A stretch of DNA of 48,872 nucleotides from Synechococcales cyanobacterium M55_K2018_004 (GCA_015295905.1 DVEB01000183.1:1-48872); one strand, 5' to 3'; positions 34,959 through 42,240 are shown, numbered from the stretch's first letter. Notes: a model not told the origin generated them from the letters alone. Numbers and translations: made by a program.

Positions 34959-35186
34959 TTACGTCAGTTCTGGTTCAGGGAGTGGCGTTGCTGAGTTTAA
35001 TCAATGATTGTTTGCGTGAGGAGTGCATGGAGTGCACTCCTCACGCAAACAATCATATTTGGATTAAACAACACCCGGAGAGATTTGGGGGCACCGCGCC
35101 CGGCGCGGTGCCCCCAAATCTCTCGCTGTTTCGTGCGCGTCGCGCACAGACCATCAAGAGTTTCAGCATATCCGGACTTCACGTTA
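34959..35186 (+). repeat. Family 1 element interrupted by a family 2 element
   Basis: The left end TTACGTCAGTTCTGGTTCAG is separated from hairpin i by a family 2 element, after which the element continues: hairpin i (AGATTTGGGGGCACCGCGCC, mirrored perfectly), hairpin ii with apex GTGCGCGTCGCGCAC, and right end GGACTTCACGTTA. Hairpin i has one extra G on the left arm matched by one extra C on the right. Confidence 0.82.
34984..35075 (+). repeat. Family 2 palindromic element nested in family 1
   Basis: Ends GGCGTTGCTGAGTTTAATC and GGATTAAACAACACC are imperfect inverted repeats. The inner stem ATGATTGTTTGCGTGAGGAG plus TGCA is a perfect 24-bp pairing around TGGAG. Confidence 0.8.
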
Positions 35187-35240
35187 CCTAGCCGTGTCGA
35201 TCAATTTGGAAGCTGTGATTTGGAAACTGGGATGAGACTA

Positions 35241-35272
35241 GGGCAGTTAGGTGCGATCGCACCTAACTGCCC
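35241..35272. repeat. 32-bp perfect palindrome centred on HIP1
   Basis: GGGCAGTTAGGTGCGA (35241-35256) is followed without a loop by its exact reverse complement. The centre is GCGATCGC. It lies 182 bases upstream of ispG. Confidence 0.75.
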
Positions 35273-35453
35273 CTGCCTAGGCAATTGGTGTGTGGGAGAC
35301 GACAATTTTGTCCAGGCGATCGCAATCTATGGCACTCTGGAACATAGTTATTGTGAAATTGGTTGCATCACGGCCTCGGTAACCCCGAATCACCAGTCAA
35401 CACGAGTAACCAGTCAACACGGATCACCATAGCATCGCCATCGACGAGCAGGT

Positions 35454-36683
35454 ATGCAAACTCTTCCTAACCCAGTCATCACTGAACCCACGTTTCCCTC
35501 CACCTCAACCGATACCACCATCCCCCGGCGCAAGACTCGCCCCGTCCCGGTGGGCAGCATCACCATTGGGGGAAATCACCCGGTCGCTGTCCAGTCGATG
35601 ATCAACGAAGACACGCTAGATATTGAAGGATCCGTGGCAGCCATTCGTCGCCTTCATGAGATCGGTTGCGAGATCGTGCGAGTCACTGTTCCCAGCATGG
35701 CCCACGCCAAAGCGATGGAGGAAATCCGCAAACGACTGCTCGCCACCTATCAAGCCGTGCCGCTAGTCGCTGATGTCCACCACAATGGCTTGAAAATTGC
35801 CCTGGAAGCTGCTAAGCACGTTGATAACGTCCGCATCAACCCGGGCCTCTACGTGTTTGAGAAGCCTCAACCCAATCGCAGCGAGTACACCCGGGCAGAA
35901 TTTGATGAAATTGGCGACAAAATTCGTGAAACCCTCGAGCCATTGGTGTTGACTCTGAAGGAACAGAACAAATCTATGCGGATTGGGGTCAACCATGGCT
36001 CCCTGGCCGAGCGCATGCTGTTTACCTACGGCGACACCCCCGAAGGCATGGTAGAGTCAGCCCTAGAGTTCATTCGTATCTGTGAATCGCTAGACTTCTA
36101 CAATCTTGAGATCTCCCTCAAGGCGTCCCGTGTGCCTGTGATGATTGCTGCCAACCGTCTGATGGTGAAGCGGATGGATGAACTCGGGATGGACTACCCT
36201 CTGCACCTAGGTGTGACTGAAGCTGGCGATGGGGAATACGGACGCATTAAGTCCACCGCTGGCATTGGTACGCTGCTGGCCGAAGGAATTGGTGACACAA
36301 TCCGCGTCTCGCTGACAGAGGCTCCCGAAAAAGAGATCCCCGTTTGCTACAGCATCCTACAGGCACTTGGTCTGCGGCGCACGATGGTGGAATATGTTGC
36401 CTGCCCTTCCTGCGGTCGCACCCTGTTTAACCTGGAGGATGTGCTGCACAAGGTGCGTCAGGCCACTAACCATCTAACGGGGCTTAACATTGCGGTGATG
36501 GGCTGTATCGTCAATGGCCCTGGTGAGATGGCTGATGCCGACTATGGTTACGTTGGCAAGCAAGCCGGATACATTGCTTTGTATCGCGGACGTGAAGAAA
36601 TTAAACGGGTTCCTGAAGAGCAGGGGGTCAAAGAGTTAATTAATTTGATCAAGGCAGATGGGAAGTGGGTTGATCCCCAATAG
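35454..36683 (+). CDS. ispG: 4-hydroxy-3-methylbut-2-enyl diphosphate synthase (ferredoxin) IspG
   Basis: A 409-residue enzyme of the MEP isoprenoid pathway. It converts MEcPP to HMBPP using a 4Fe-4S cluster, with electrons from ferredoxin in cyanobacteria. The TIM barrel part has [29 protein letters not shown] and NVRINPGLY. The C-terminal part has the cluster cysteines in [15 protein letters not shown] and the later [19 protein letters not shown]. Length fits the bacterial form. The ATG gives a variable, Thr/Pro-rich leader of about 25 residues, which is common. Product flow is toward carotenoids, chlorophyll phytol and quinones. Confidence 0.97.
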   Translation: MQTLPNPVITEPTFPSTSTDTTIPRRKTRPVPVGSITIGGNHPVAVQSMINEDTLDIEGSVAAIRRLHEIGCEIVRVTVPSMAHAKAMEEIRKRLLATYQAVPLVADVHHNGLKIALEAAKHVDNVRINPGLYVFEKPQPNRSEYTRAEFDEIGDKIRETLEPLVLTLKEQNKSMRIGVNHGSLAERMLFTYGDTPEGMVESALEFIRICESLDFYNLEISLKASRVPVMIAANRLMVKRMDELGMDYPLHLGVTEAGDGEYGRIKSTAGIGTLLAEGIGDTIRVSLTEAPEKEIPVCYSILQALGLRRTMVEYVACPSCGRTLFNLEDVLHKVRQATNHLTGLNIAVMGCIVNGPGEMADADYGYVGKQAGYIALYRGREEIKRVPEEQGVKELINLIKADGKWVDPQ

Positions 36684-36781
36684 TTTGCTGCCTGCTCTGC
36701 CAGATGCGTCTATCTACTCCTAAGCTCGGTCTGTGCTAGATTGGGCGTACCTTCTCTCACACCTCCGTCAGGTAAAATTCT

Positions 36782-38074
36782 ATGGCAATCACAAAGCGTG
36801 GGCTTGTCCTGGGTGCAACCGCAGTCGCCGTTAGCGCGGTTACTGTTACCGGAGCAGGCCTACATCTTTCTCAGGGGCAAGCCTTTTTCCAGGAAAGTCC
36901 CAAGGAACTTGTCGATGAAGTGTGGCAGTTGATTGACCGCAACTATGTCGATGCCACCTTTAACCAGGTTGATTGGCAGGCTGTCCGACGCGAGTATCTA
37001 GGGCGGACCTATAGCAGTCGCGAGGAAGCCTACGCTGCAATCCGCGAAATGCTGGAAAAACTGGAGGATCCCTACACTCGCTTTATGGATCCCCAGGAAT
37101 TTCGCAATATGCAGATCGATACTTCTGGGGAACTGACGGGGGTCGGAATCCAGCTCTCTCAGGACGCAGATACGAAGGAACTGGTGGTAATTGCTCCCAT
37201 TGAAGACACTCCAGCAGACCGGGCTGGCATCCAGGCGCGAGATGTGATTATCAAAATTGATGGTCGCAGCACGGAAGGGATGGATACTAACCAGGCGGTC
37301 ACGTTGATCCGGGGGCCAGTGGGTTCTGAAGTGACCCTGACAATTCGCCGTGGCACTCAGGAAATCGAGTTTCGTCTGCGGCGTGCCCGCATTGAAGTTC
37401 ACCCAGTGCGCTTTTCCACTCAAGACACGCCGGACGGCAAAGTTGGCTACATTCGCCTCAATACCTTTAGCGCCAATGCCGCAAAGGAGATGAAGGAGGC
37501 CATCCAGGCCCTAGAACGGCAAAACGTTGTGGGCTACATTATGGACCTACGATCTAACCCCGGTGGTTTGCTCTATGCCAGCATTGACATCGCCCGCATG
37601 TGGCTGAATGAAGGGGTGATTGTGTCAACGGTGAATCGTCAGGGTGTGTCTGACCGAGAGCATGCCAACGGGACAGCGTTAACTGACAAACCGTTGGTGA
37701 TTTTGGTGGATGGTGGTTCTGCTAGCGCTAGCGAAATCCTTTCCGGTGCATTGCAGGACAACGATCGCGCTGAACTAGTGGGGACAAAGACCTTTGGCAA
37801 AGGGCTGGTGCAGTCAGTACGCAGCTTGGGAGACGGTTCTGGTCTGGCTGTCACGGTTGCCAAGTACCTCACCCCCAGCGGGCGGGATATTAACCATGCA
37901 GGCATCGAGCCGGATGTCATCCTGGAATTGACGGAGGCTCAACGGGAAGCCCTTAGTAAAAATCGTGAGGCGATCGGCACACCTGCCGACCCACAGTTTG
38001 CGCGAGCGCTCCAGGTGCTTAATCAGGAGATTGCTGAATATCGGCAAAGACGTAGAGCGAACGCCACTCCGTAA
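36782..38074 (+). CDS. Second S41 carboxyl-terminal processing protease (CtpB/CtpC type)
   Basis: A 430-residue paralogue of the ctpA product. An N-terminal hydrophobic signal (RGLVLGATAVAVSAVTVTGA) is followed by an N-terminal helical domain (ESPKELVDEVWQLIDRNYVD), a PDZ domain (GELTGVGIQL to about residue 195) and the protease domain with Ser315 (GGSASASEIL) and Lys340 (KTFGKGLVQS), again 25 residues apart. Its wording differs from CtpA throughout, so it is not a recent duplicate. Other cyanobacteria carry CtpB and CtpC besides CtpA; which of these it is I cannot decide. A periplasmic or lumenal quality-control role is likely. It lies 98 bases after ispG, and a reversed family 1 element starts right after its stop. 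Confidence 0.92.
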   Translation: MAITKRGLVLGATAVAVSAVTVTGAGLHLSQGQAFFQESPKELVDEVWQLIDRNYVDATFNQVDWQAVRREYLGRTYSSREEAYAAIREMLEKLEDPYTRFMDPQEFRNMQIDTSGELTGVGIQLSQDADTKELVVIAPIEDTPADRAGIQARDVIIKIDGRSTEGMDTNQAVTLIRGPVGSEVTLTIRRGTQEIEFRLRRARIEVHPVRFSTQDTPDGKVGYIRLNTFSANAAKEMKEAIQALERQNVVGYIMDLRSNPGGLLYASIDIARMWLNEGVIVSTVNRQGVSDREHANGTALTDKPLVILVDGGSASASEILSGALQDNDRAELVGTKTFGKGLVQSVRSLGDGSGLAVTVAKYLTPSGRDINHAGIEPDVILELTEAQREALSKNREAIGTPADPQFARALQVLNQEIAEYRQRRRANATP

Positions 38075-38202
38075 TTGACGTGAATTCGGGATAAGCTGAA
38101 ACCCTTGCTTTTCCGTGCGCGACGCGCACGGAAAAGCAAGGGTTTTGGGCACCGCACCCGGCGCGGTGCCCAAAACTCTTCGATGTTCCGGAATCCACAT
38201 TA
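38075..38202 (-). repeat. Family 1 element, near full length, reversed
   Basis: Starts TTGACGTGAATTCGGG directly after the protease stop codon. Hairpin ii stem is TTGCTTTTCCGTGCGCG, perfectly mirrored around ACG. Hairpin i has lost one G on one arm and one C on the other (TTTTGGGCACC with GGTGCCCAAAA). The far end GGAATCCACATTA looks like a second right end. Confidence 0.82.
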
Positions 38203-38216
38203 GTCTAAAGATGACA

Positions 38217-38417
38217 TCAGTTTGGTCGGCACTTGCCGGCCCGAATCAGCCCAACCCGACGGGCGATCGCCTCTGCCTGAGTCTCAAACGGTCCCCACTG
38301 TTCCCGCTTCTCCTGGTCTGCCGAATTTTCTAATACCGCAGGCAATCTTCCAGCAGGCACAATCTCGCAATGGCCGCTGGCTTGCCTCACCACATACCAG
38401 CCTTGTCCTTGATTCAT
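38217..38417 (-). CDS. Small conserved-looking protein of 66 residues
   Basis: A 66-residue protein, MNQGQGWYVVRQASGHCEIV and on, with WGPFETQAEAIARRVGLIRAGKC as a compact C-terminal motif. It resembles short cyanobacterial proteins of unknown function that I have seen with the WGPF...AIARRxGLIRAGKC pattern; I cannot name the family with certainty. It lies between two family 1 elements. Its stop codon (TCA at 38217) is in ATGACATCAGTTTGG, which matches a family 1 left end. The protein may be a passenger between repeats or simply a gene hemmed in by them. Confidence 0.6.
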   Translation of the reverse strand: MNQGQGWYVVRQASGHCEIVPAGRLPAVLENSADQEKREQWGPFETQAEAIARRVGLIRAGKCRPN

Positions 38418-38499
38418 GCTGATTAGTTGTTCCTTAGTCTGGTAAACGCACGGTCACTTTTGGCGGTGGCTCTCGCTTGAGAGACTGCCCCTTTTAAGA

Positions 38500-38625
38500 T
38501 AACGTCGGTTCTGGTTCAGCGGGTTTTGGGGCGCCGCGCCGAGTGCGGTGCCCCAAAACCTTCGATGTTCCGTACGCGACGCCCACGGAACATCAAGGGT
38601 TTCAGCGTACCCTGAATTCACGTTA
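38500..38625 (+). repeat. Family 1 element, full length (126 bp)
   Basis: Complete: TAACGTCGGTTCTGGTTCAG, hairpin i with GGGGCGCCGC and GCGGTGCCCC, hairpin ii (GATGTTCCGT with ACGGAACATC), and CCTGAATTCACGTTA. It lies 20 bases before the cobalamin riboswitch region. Confidence 0.88.
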
Positions 38626-38644
38626 AGATAGAACGTTAATTAAA

Positions 38645-38882
38645 CTCCAGGTTGTTTGGGGGACCAGTCCAAACACAGCAGCTCAAATTTCTGGGCTGTC
38701 GAGGGAAAGTCCGGTGAGAATCCGGCGCTGTGCCGCAACTGTGATGCAGTTTCAAGCGGGTTTGCGATCGCGCCACTGTCCGTTAAGGTCAAAGCGATTG
38801 GCAAAACGTTCCAAGCTAGCTGAGTCAGGATGCCTGCCTGGGGTGTTGTTTGTTCAATGCCTGCGCTGCACAGGCGGGAGAC
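38645..38882 (+). promoter_or_regulatory. Cobalamin (B12) riboswitch
   Basis: The conserved core of the cobalamin riboswitch is present in order: GGGAAAGTCCGGTGAGAATC (38703-38722) continuing CCGGCGCTG, then CCGCAACTGTGATG (38733-38746), the B12 box GCCACTG (38772-38778), and AGTCAGGATGCCTGCC (38823-38838). A hairpin GCCTG/CAGGC (38859-38875) follows, as expected for the P13 kissing arm, directly beside the ribosome site GGGAG (38876-38880). This layout suggests control of translation: ligand binding would hide the ribosome site. The exact 5' limit is approximate. Confidence 0.92.
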
Positions 38883-38888
38883 TGAATC

Positions 38889-39596
38889 TTGCAAAGTATT
38901 GAGGTGTTGCGTCCATCCCAACCGATGGACTGTATTGGTGTTGTGATTGCCTCGCGCTGGCTCACCCCCACTATTAAGTCAATTCGCCTAGAACTCGATC
39001 GCTCTGACTTCTGCTTCTTGCCAGGACAATCCGTCTGGCCCAAATTTGAACGGAACGGCAAAACATTTTCCAAAATTTATTCGATCGCTTCTTCACCGTC
39101 GCGTTGCCCAGAAATTGAGCTGTGTGTGTCGCGGGTGGGCTGGAGTTCAGCCTTTATCCAGGATTTGGCGGTAGGAGAAACCATTGCAATGCGGGGGCCT
39201 TACGGCCTGATGACGCTGAAGCAACTGCCCCATCGTCCTCGCATTTACATTGCCGAAGGATCGGGGATTGCGCCGTTGAAAAGCCACATCGACTGGCTGC
39301 GGGAAGCTGGTTTTCGTCAGTCGCTCTGGTTGGTACAATCCAATCCTGAAACGCCGGATGCGTTGCCCTACTGGGAGGAATGGCGATCGCTCTCACAACG
39401 CTGGCCAGCCTTCCATTACCTGGAAGCAGTTGGAGTCCTTCCCGAAGTGCTGTTAACCAGACAGGGGTTGAACTTGAGCGAGTTTGAGATTGATATCTGT
39501 GCGGTGGGCGATCGCACACAGCAAATCCAAGACGTTGTGTTGGCGACGAGTGCTAGACTGAGCCAGGTCAGGACGGAGGAATTTTTTGCCTTTTAG
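38889..39596 (+). CDS. FNR-like flavin oxidoreductase under a B12 riboswitch
   Basis: A 235-residue protein of the ferredoxin-NADP reductase fold. FAD part: ITLELD-like ride (KSIRLELDRSDFCFLPGQSV) and KIYSIASSPS for the flavin. NAD(P) part: IYIAEGSGIAPLKSHIDWL and DICAVGDRTQQIQDVV. The C-terminus ends EEFFAF, an aromatic end typical of the fold. The start is TTG at 38889 with GGGAG 8 bases before; an ATG at 38925 would lose 12 residues but lacks a ribosome site. B12-riboswitch control points to a role with cobalamin, for instance reduction of cob(II)alamin before adenosylation or methylation. That role is inference; I know no firm name for it. lepB follows 40 bases on. Confidence 0.82.
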   Translation: MQSIEVLRPSQPMDCIGVVIASRWLTPTIKSIRLELDRSDFCFLPGQSVWPKFERNGKTFSKIYSIASSPSRCPEIELCVSRVGWSSAFIQDLAVGETIAMRGPYGLMTLKQLPHRPRIYIAEGSGIAPLKSHIDWLREAGFRQSLWLVQSNPETPDALPYWEEWRSLSQRWPAFHYLEAVGVLPEVLLTRQGLNLSEFEIDICAVGDRTQQIQDVVLATSARLSQVRTEEFFAF

Positions 39597-39636
39597 CTTC
39601 TCCATCAGGGGCAGTGTCCATGCCACAATAAACAGC

Positions 39637-40275
39637 ATGTCAGAAAAGTCTTCCAAGCCATCCTCAAAACCTGGAGCCAGCAAAGACCAAAGTTCCTGGC
39701 GCGAAAACCTACAAGTGTTGGTGATTGCGCTGGTGCTGGCCTTATTCATTCGGTTCTTCATTGCAGAGCCACGCTACATTCCCTCCGATTCGATGGTGCC
39801 CACGTTGGCAGTGGGCGATCGCCTCGTAATCGAAAAGGTTTCCTATCGATTCCGGCCTCCCAGCCGGGGAGAAATTGTCGTCTTTGACCCACCTGATCGC
39901 TTGCAGGAATTAGGGTTTACCACCGACCAAGCCTTTATCAAACGGGTGATTGGTCAAGCGGGAGACACGATTCAGGTTCGACAAGGACAGGTCGTGTTGA
40001 ACGGACAACCGCTTCAGGAACCCTACATTGCAGAACCGCCCAAGTATGAAATGCCTCAGGTAACGGTTCCTGCGGATGCATTTTTCGTCATGGGAGATAA
40101 CCGCAACAATAGTAATGATTCGCACGTTTGGGGCTTCTTACCCCGGCGCAACATCATTGGTCATGCTGTGTTTCGTTTCTTTCCCTTCGAGCGGTTTGGC
40201 CCGATTGCAAATCCCCTGCCCGAGGCGATCGCCCCTGCCCAGGGAAATCGTCTGCTACAAGCGACCGATGGTTAG
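39637..40275 (+). CDS. lepB: Signal peptidase I
   Basis: A 212-residue type I signal peptidase, removing Sec and Tat signal peptides at the periplasmic or lumenal face. After a Ser/Lys-rich cytosolic head (1-24) comes a membrane anchor (VLVIALVLALFIRFFIAEP), then the nucleophile Ser52 in YIPSDSMVPTL, the general base Lys102 in AFIKRVIGQAGD, and box E GDNRNNSNDSHVWGFLP. Length is normal for cyanobacteria, which usually have two paralogues. The ATG at 39637 is used; an upstream in-frame start at 39586 would overlap the preceding gene. Being 40 bases after the reductase gene, it could share its riboswitch-controlled transcript, though a separate promoter is likely. Confidence 0.95.
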   Translation: MSEKSSKPSSKPGASKDQSSWRENLQVLVIALVLALFIRFFIAEPRYIPSDSMVPTLAVGDRLVIEKVSYRFRPPSRGEIVVFDPPDRLQELGFTTDQAFIKRVIGQAGDTIQVRQGQVVLNGQPLQEPYIAEPPKYEMPQVTVPADAFFVMGDNRNNSNDSHVWGFLPRRNIIGHAVFRFFPFERFGPIANPLPEAIAPAQGNRLLQATDG

Positions 40276-40299
40276 ACTTGAACCCTTAACGCTGAACGC

Positions 40300-40869
40300 T
40301 TAGAACTGAAAATAATGCATCAGCGTTGCGACTAAGTCTGGCGGCAGCGCCAACCGTCGTTGCAAATCCACCAGATTGCGGTAATTGCCATAGAACTGTC
40401 GATTCTGCACAATTCTGCGAGCCAAAAACACGTCTATCTTTGGCAGCTTCAGCAAGGCATCCAGCGAGGCGGTGTTGGGGTTGAGTCGCTGCACTGTTTC
40501 TAGACCATCGGGGTCGTAGTAGCAAAACTGCAAAACAGCCTCAATCGGCTTTAACCGCTGAGGCGGCAGACTAAGAGCGGCGGCAATATCCTCCAGGCAA
40601 TGAAATGGTACGCCGCTCTGGCTCAAGGTAACGAGCGATCGCGCTTGGTGGATCGATAGCCCTGGCAACCGCAACCAATCATCTACGGTGGCTCGGTTCA
40701 CATCAATGCGAACTCCCAGCGCAGCCGCCATCTGGACTTCTTCAATAGACTGCATCCGGTAGTGGGGGTCATTTAAGAGGCGCGATCGCAACGGCTGCAG
40801 TTCTGCCCGTACTTGAGAACCAACCTTAAGCAACGCGGCAACCCAATTTTTTGAGAGGTTGGGAGTCAT
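40300..40869 (-). CDS. ComEA-like helix-hairpin-helix protein
   Basis: A 189-residue protein with two helix-hairpin-helix modules in tandem: RIDVNRATVDDWLRLPGLSI (about 53-72) and LNPNTASLDALLKLPKIDVF (about 128-147). Each is followed by a second hairpin-like segment (FHCLEDIAAALSLPPQRLKP; YGNYRNLVDLQRRLALPPDL). Such modules bind DNA without sequence preference; ComEA proteins do this during DNA uptake. There is no clear signal peptide, so a cytosolic role is as likely. It is convergent with lepB, 24 bases apart. Confidence 0.85.
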   Translation of the reverse strand: MTPNLSKNWVAALLKVGSQVRAELQPLRSRLLNDPHYRMQSIEEVQMAAALGVRIDVNRATVDDWLRLPGLSIHQARSLVTLSQSGVPFHCLEDIAAALSLPPQRLKPIEAVLQFCYYDPDGLETVQRLNPNTASLDALLKLPKIDVFLARRIVQNRQFYGNYRNLVDLQRRLALPPDLVATLMHYFQF

Positions 40870-40949
40870 AGCGGAAGCGGGGAGAATGACCAGGGGGTGC
40901 GTAGCTGGGTAATGGGTTCACCAACGGGCTGACTCACCCCAAAAGCGTA

Positions 40950-41075
40950 AAAACCGTCAGTTCTGGTTAAGAAAGTTTTGAAGCAGCACGTAGGTGCCGT
41001 GCCCCAGAACTCTTGATGTTCCATGGGCGTCGCGCGCGGAATATCAAGAGCTTTAGCTTATCCAGAATTCACGTT
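40950..41075 (+). repeat. Family 1 element, full length but decayed (126 bp)
   Basis: Length is kept at 126 but hairpin i has lost pairing (GTTTTGAAGCAGCACGTAGG with GTGCCGTGCCCCAGAAC). Hairpin ii (CTTGATGTTCC with GGAATATCAAG) and the end CCAGAATTCACGTTGA remain. Confidence 0.75.
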
Positions 41076-41161
41076 GAAAATGTTCTTGCATGAATTCTAG
41101 TACAACATGACTTTGAGCACCGCCACTGGCGGCGTGTAAGCCTGAAAAAAATTGCAGGATA

Positions 41162-41998
41162 ATGAAGTATCGAGTTCAGGTGCTGTCCATGACGCTGCAA
41201 GACCTCAACCAGGAAGAGGATTCCAATGACCTGGTTACAGAGCTTGACATTAGCCACCTCGTTCTGGAGGACGATACCCCTGTGGACAATTTCCAATCCG
41301 AGGAGCAGCAGCGTTTACTGGTAGAGCCACTGTATAGCTCTAGAGCAATCAATCCGCCTTTTCTGGCGGCTGCCAACATCGGATTATTTTATCAGTTGTA
41401 TGGTGATCCCATTGTCCCCGATGTCATGCTGAGTCTGGGCGTGCAGCGCCGAGACGATTTTTCTCAGCGGCAACACCGTTCTTACTTCATCTGGGAATTT
41501 GGCAAACCACCAGAGGTCTGTATTGAAATTGTTTCCAACCAGGAAGGAGACGAGCTAACGCTGAGTGCCAAATCGCGCCAAAAGAACCGCACGCTGAGCA
41601 AGAAAGAGCTTTATGCTCAGATTGGGGTGCGCTACTATGTTGTCTTTGATCCACTGGAGCAAATCCAGGGACCGAATGAGATGAACGGCGCCCTGTTACG
41701 GGTATGGGCGATCGCTCCTGACGGTTACATTGAACTGACTGATGCTGAAGGCATCCGTCAGGTCGGGCAGTTTGTTTGGCTGAATGCGGTGGGTCTGGGG
41801 TTAACCCTGTGGGAGGGAATCTTTGAAGATGAAGTCACGCGACTGTGGCTGCGCTGGTGCGATCGCCAGGGACACGTGATTCCCACCGGAGCAGAACGGG
41901 CTGAAGCCGAACGCCAACGGGCTGAAGCCGAACGCCAACGGGCCGAGCGATTGGCAGAGCGCCTGAGAGCTTTGGGGGAAGACCCTAACAACATCTGA
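41162..41998 (+). CDS. Uma2-family (PD-(D/E)XK) putative endonuclease
   Basis: A 278-residue protein of the Uma2/DUF820 family, very expanded in cyanobacteria, with a restriction-endonuclease fold. Signature pieces are PIVPDVMLSLGV (acidic residue), PEVCIEIVSNQEG (E-x-V), and KKELYAQIGVRYYVVFDPL. The last 40 residues form a charged helix with the seven-residue unit AEAERQR repeated, encoded by a 21-base tandem repeat (about 41898-41945). The biological role of the family is unknown. The ATG at 41162 has AGGA just upstream; an ATG at 41189 is also possible. Its stop codon TGA is the first part of the adjoining family 3 element (TGATACC). Confidence 0.88.
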   Translation: MKYRVQVLSMTLQDLNQEEDSNDLVTELDISHLVLEDDTPVDNFQSEEQQRLLVEPLYSSRAINPPFLAAANIGLFYQLYGDPIVPDVMLSLGVQRRDDFSQRQHRSYFIWEFGKPPEVCIEIVSNQEGDELTLSAKSRQKNRTLSKKELYAQIGVRYYVVFDPLEQIQGPNEMNGALLRVWAIAPDGYIELTDAEGIRQVGQFVWLNAVGLGLTLWEGIFEDEVTRLWLRWCDRQGHVIPTGAERAEAERQRAEAERQRAERLAERLRALGEDPNNI

Positions 41999-42103
41999 TA
42001 CCGACTCCGTCAGTTATTGAGTCGATTTGTCATGATGTGAAACGTGCGCGCAGCGCACGTTTCACATCATGACAAACTGCCACTTTACAGACGGATTCTG
42101 TAT
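41998..42103. repeat. Family 3 palindromic element, copy B
   Basis: Ends ATACCGACTCCGT and ACGGATTCTGTAT enclose a perfect 24-bp stem (42026-42049 with 42053-42076), TTTGTCATGATGTGAAACGT plus GCGC, around GCA. The arm ACTGCCACTTTACAGACGG matches copy A (20963-21066), while the stem is unrelated. It probably also ends transcription between the convergent Uma2 and folC genes. Confidence 0.78.
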
Positions 42104-42142
42104 GAGTCAGCAATGCCCTAGGGTCCTGACGAGGCTGTAAGC

Positions 42143-42235
42143 TCAACGTCAATGCAGGATGAGTTGAAGTCCTTGATTTTTTGTGCGCGGCGTACTTAGC
42201 AAATCAAGGGGTTTGGGGCATTGCACACCGCCCTA
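42143..42235 (-). repeat. Family 1 element, degenerate, reversed
   Basis: Remnants: TCAACGTCAATGCAGGATGA, hairpin ii with stem CCTTGATTT/AAATCAAGG and apex GTGCGCGGCG, and the start of hairpin i (GTTTGGGGCATTGCAC). Confidence 0.55.
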
Positions 42236-42240
42236 GCAAA

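Larger units (their letters stand above)
34793..35453. other. Long intergenic region with nested repeats and a palindrome, upstream of ispG
   Basis: About 660 bases without a gene. It contains a family 1 element split by a family 2 element (34959-35186) and a 32-bp perfect palindrome (35241-35272). The open frame 34853-35191 runs through the repeats and is not believed. Confidence 0.6.

Noticed and set aside
35031-35045. Yfr1-like ACTCCTCAC motif
   Set aside because: The match is partial (ACTCCTCACGC) and it forms one arm of the perfect family 2 stem, not the single-stranded core expected in Yfr1.
34853-35191. Open frame of 112 codons upstream of ispG
   Set aside because: It passes straight through family 1 and family 2 hairpins, so the frame is a by-product of repeats.
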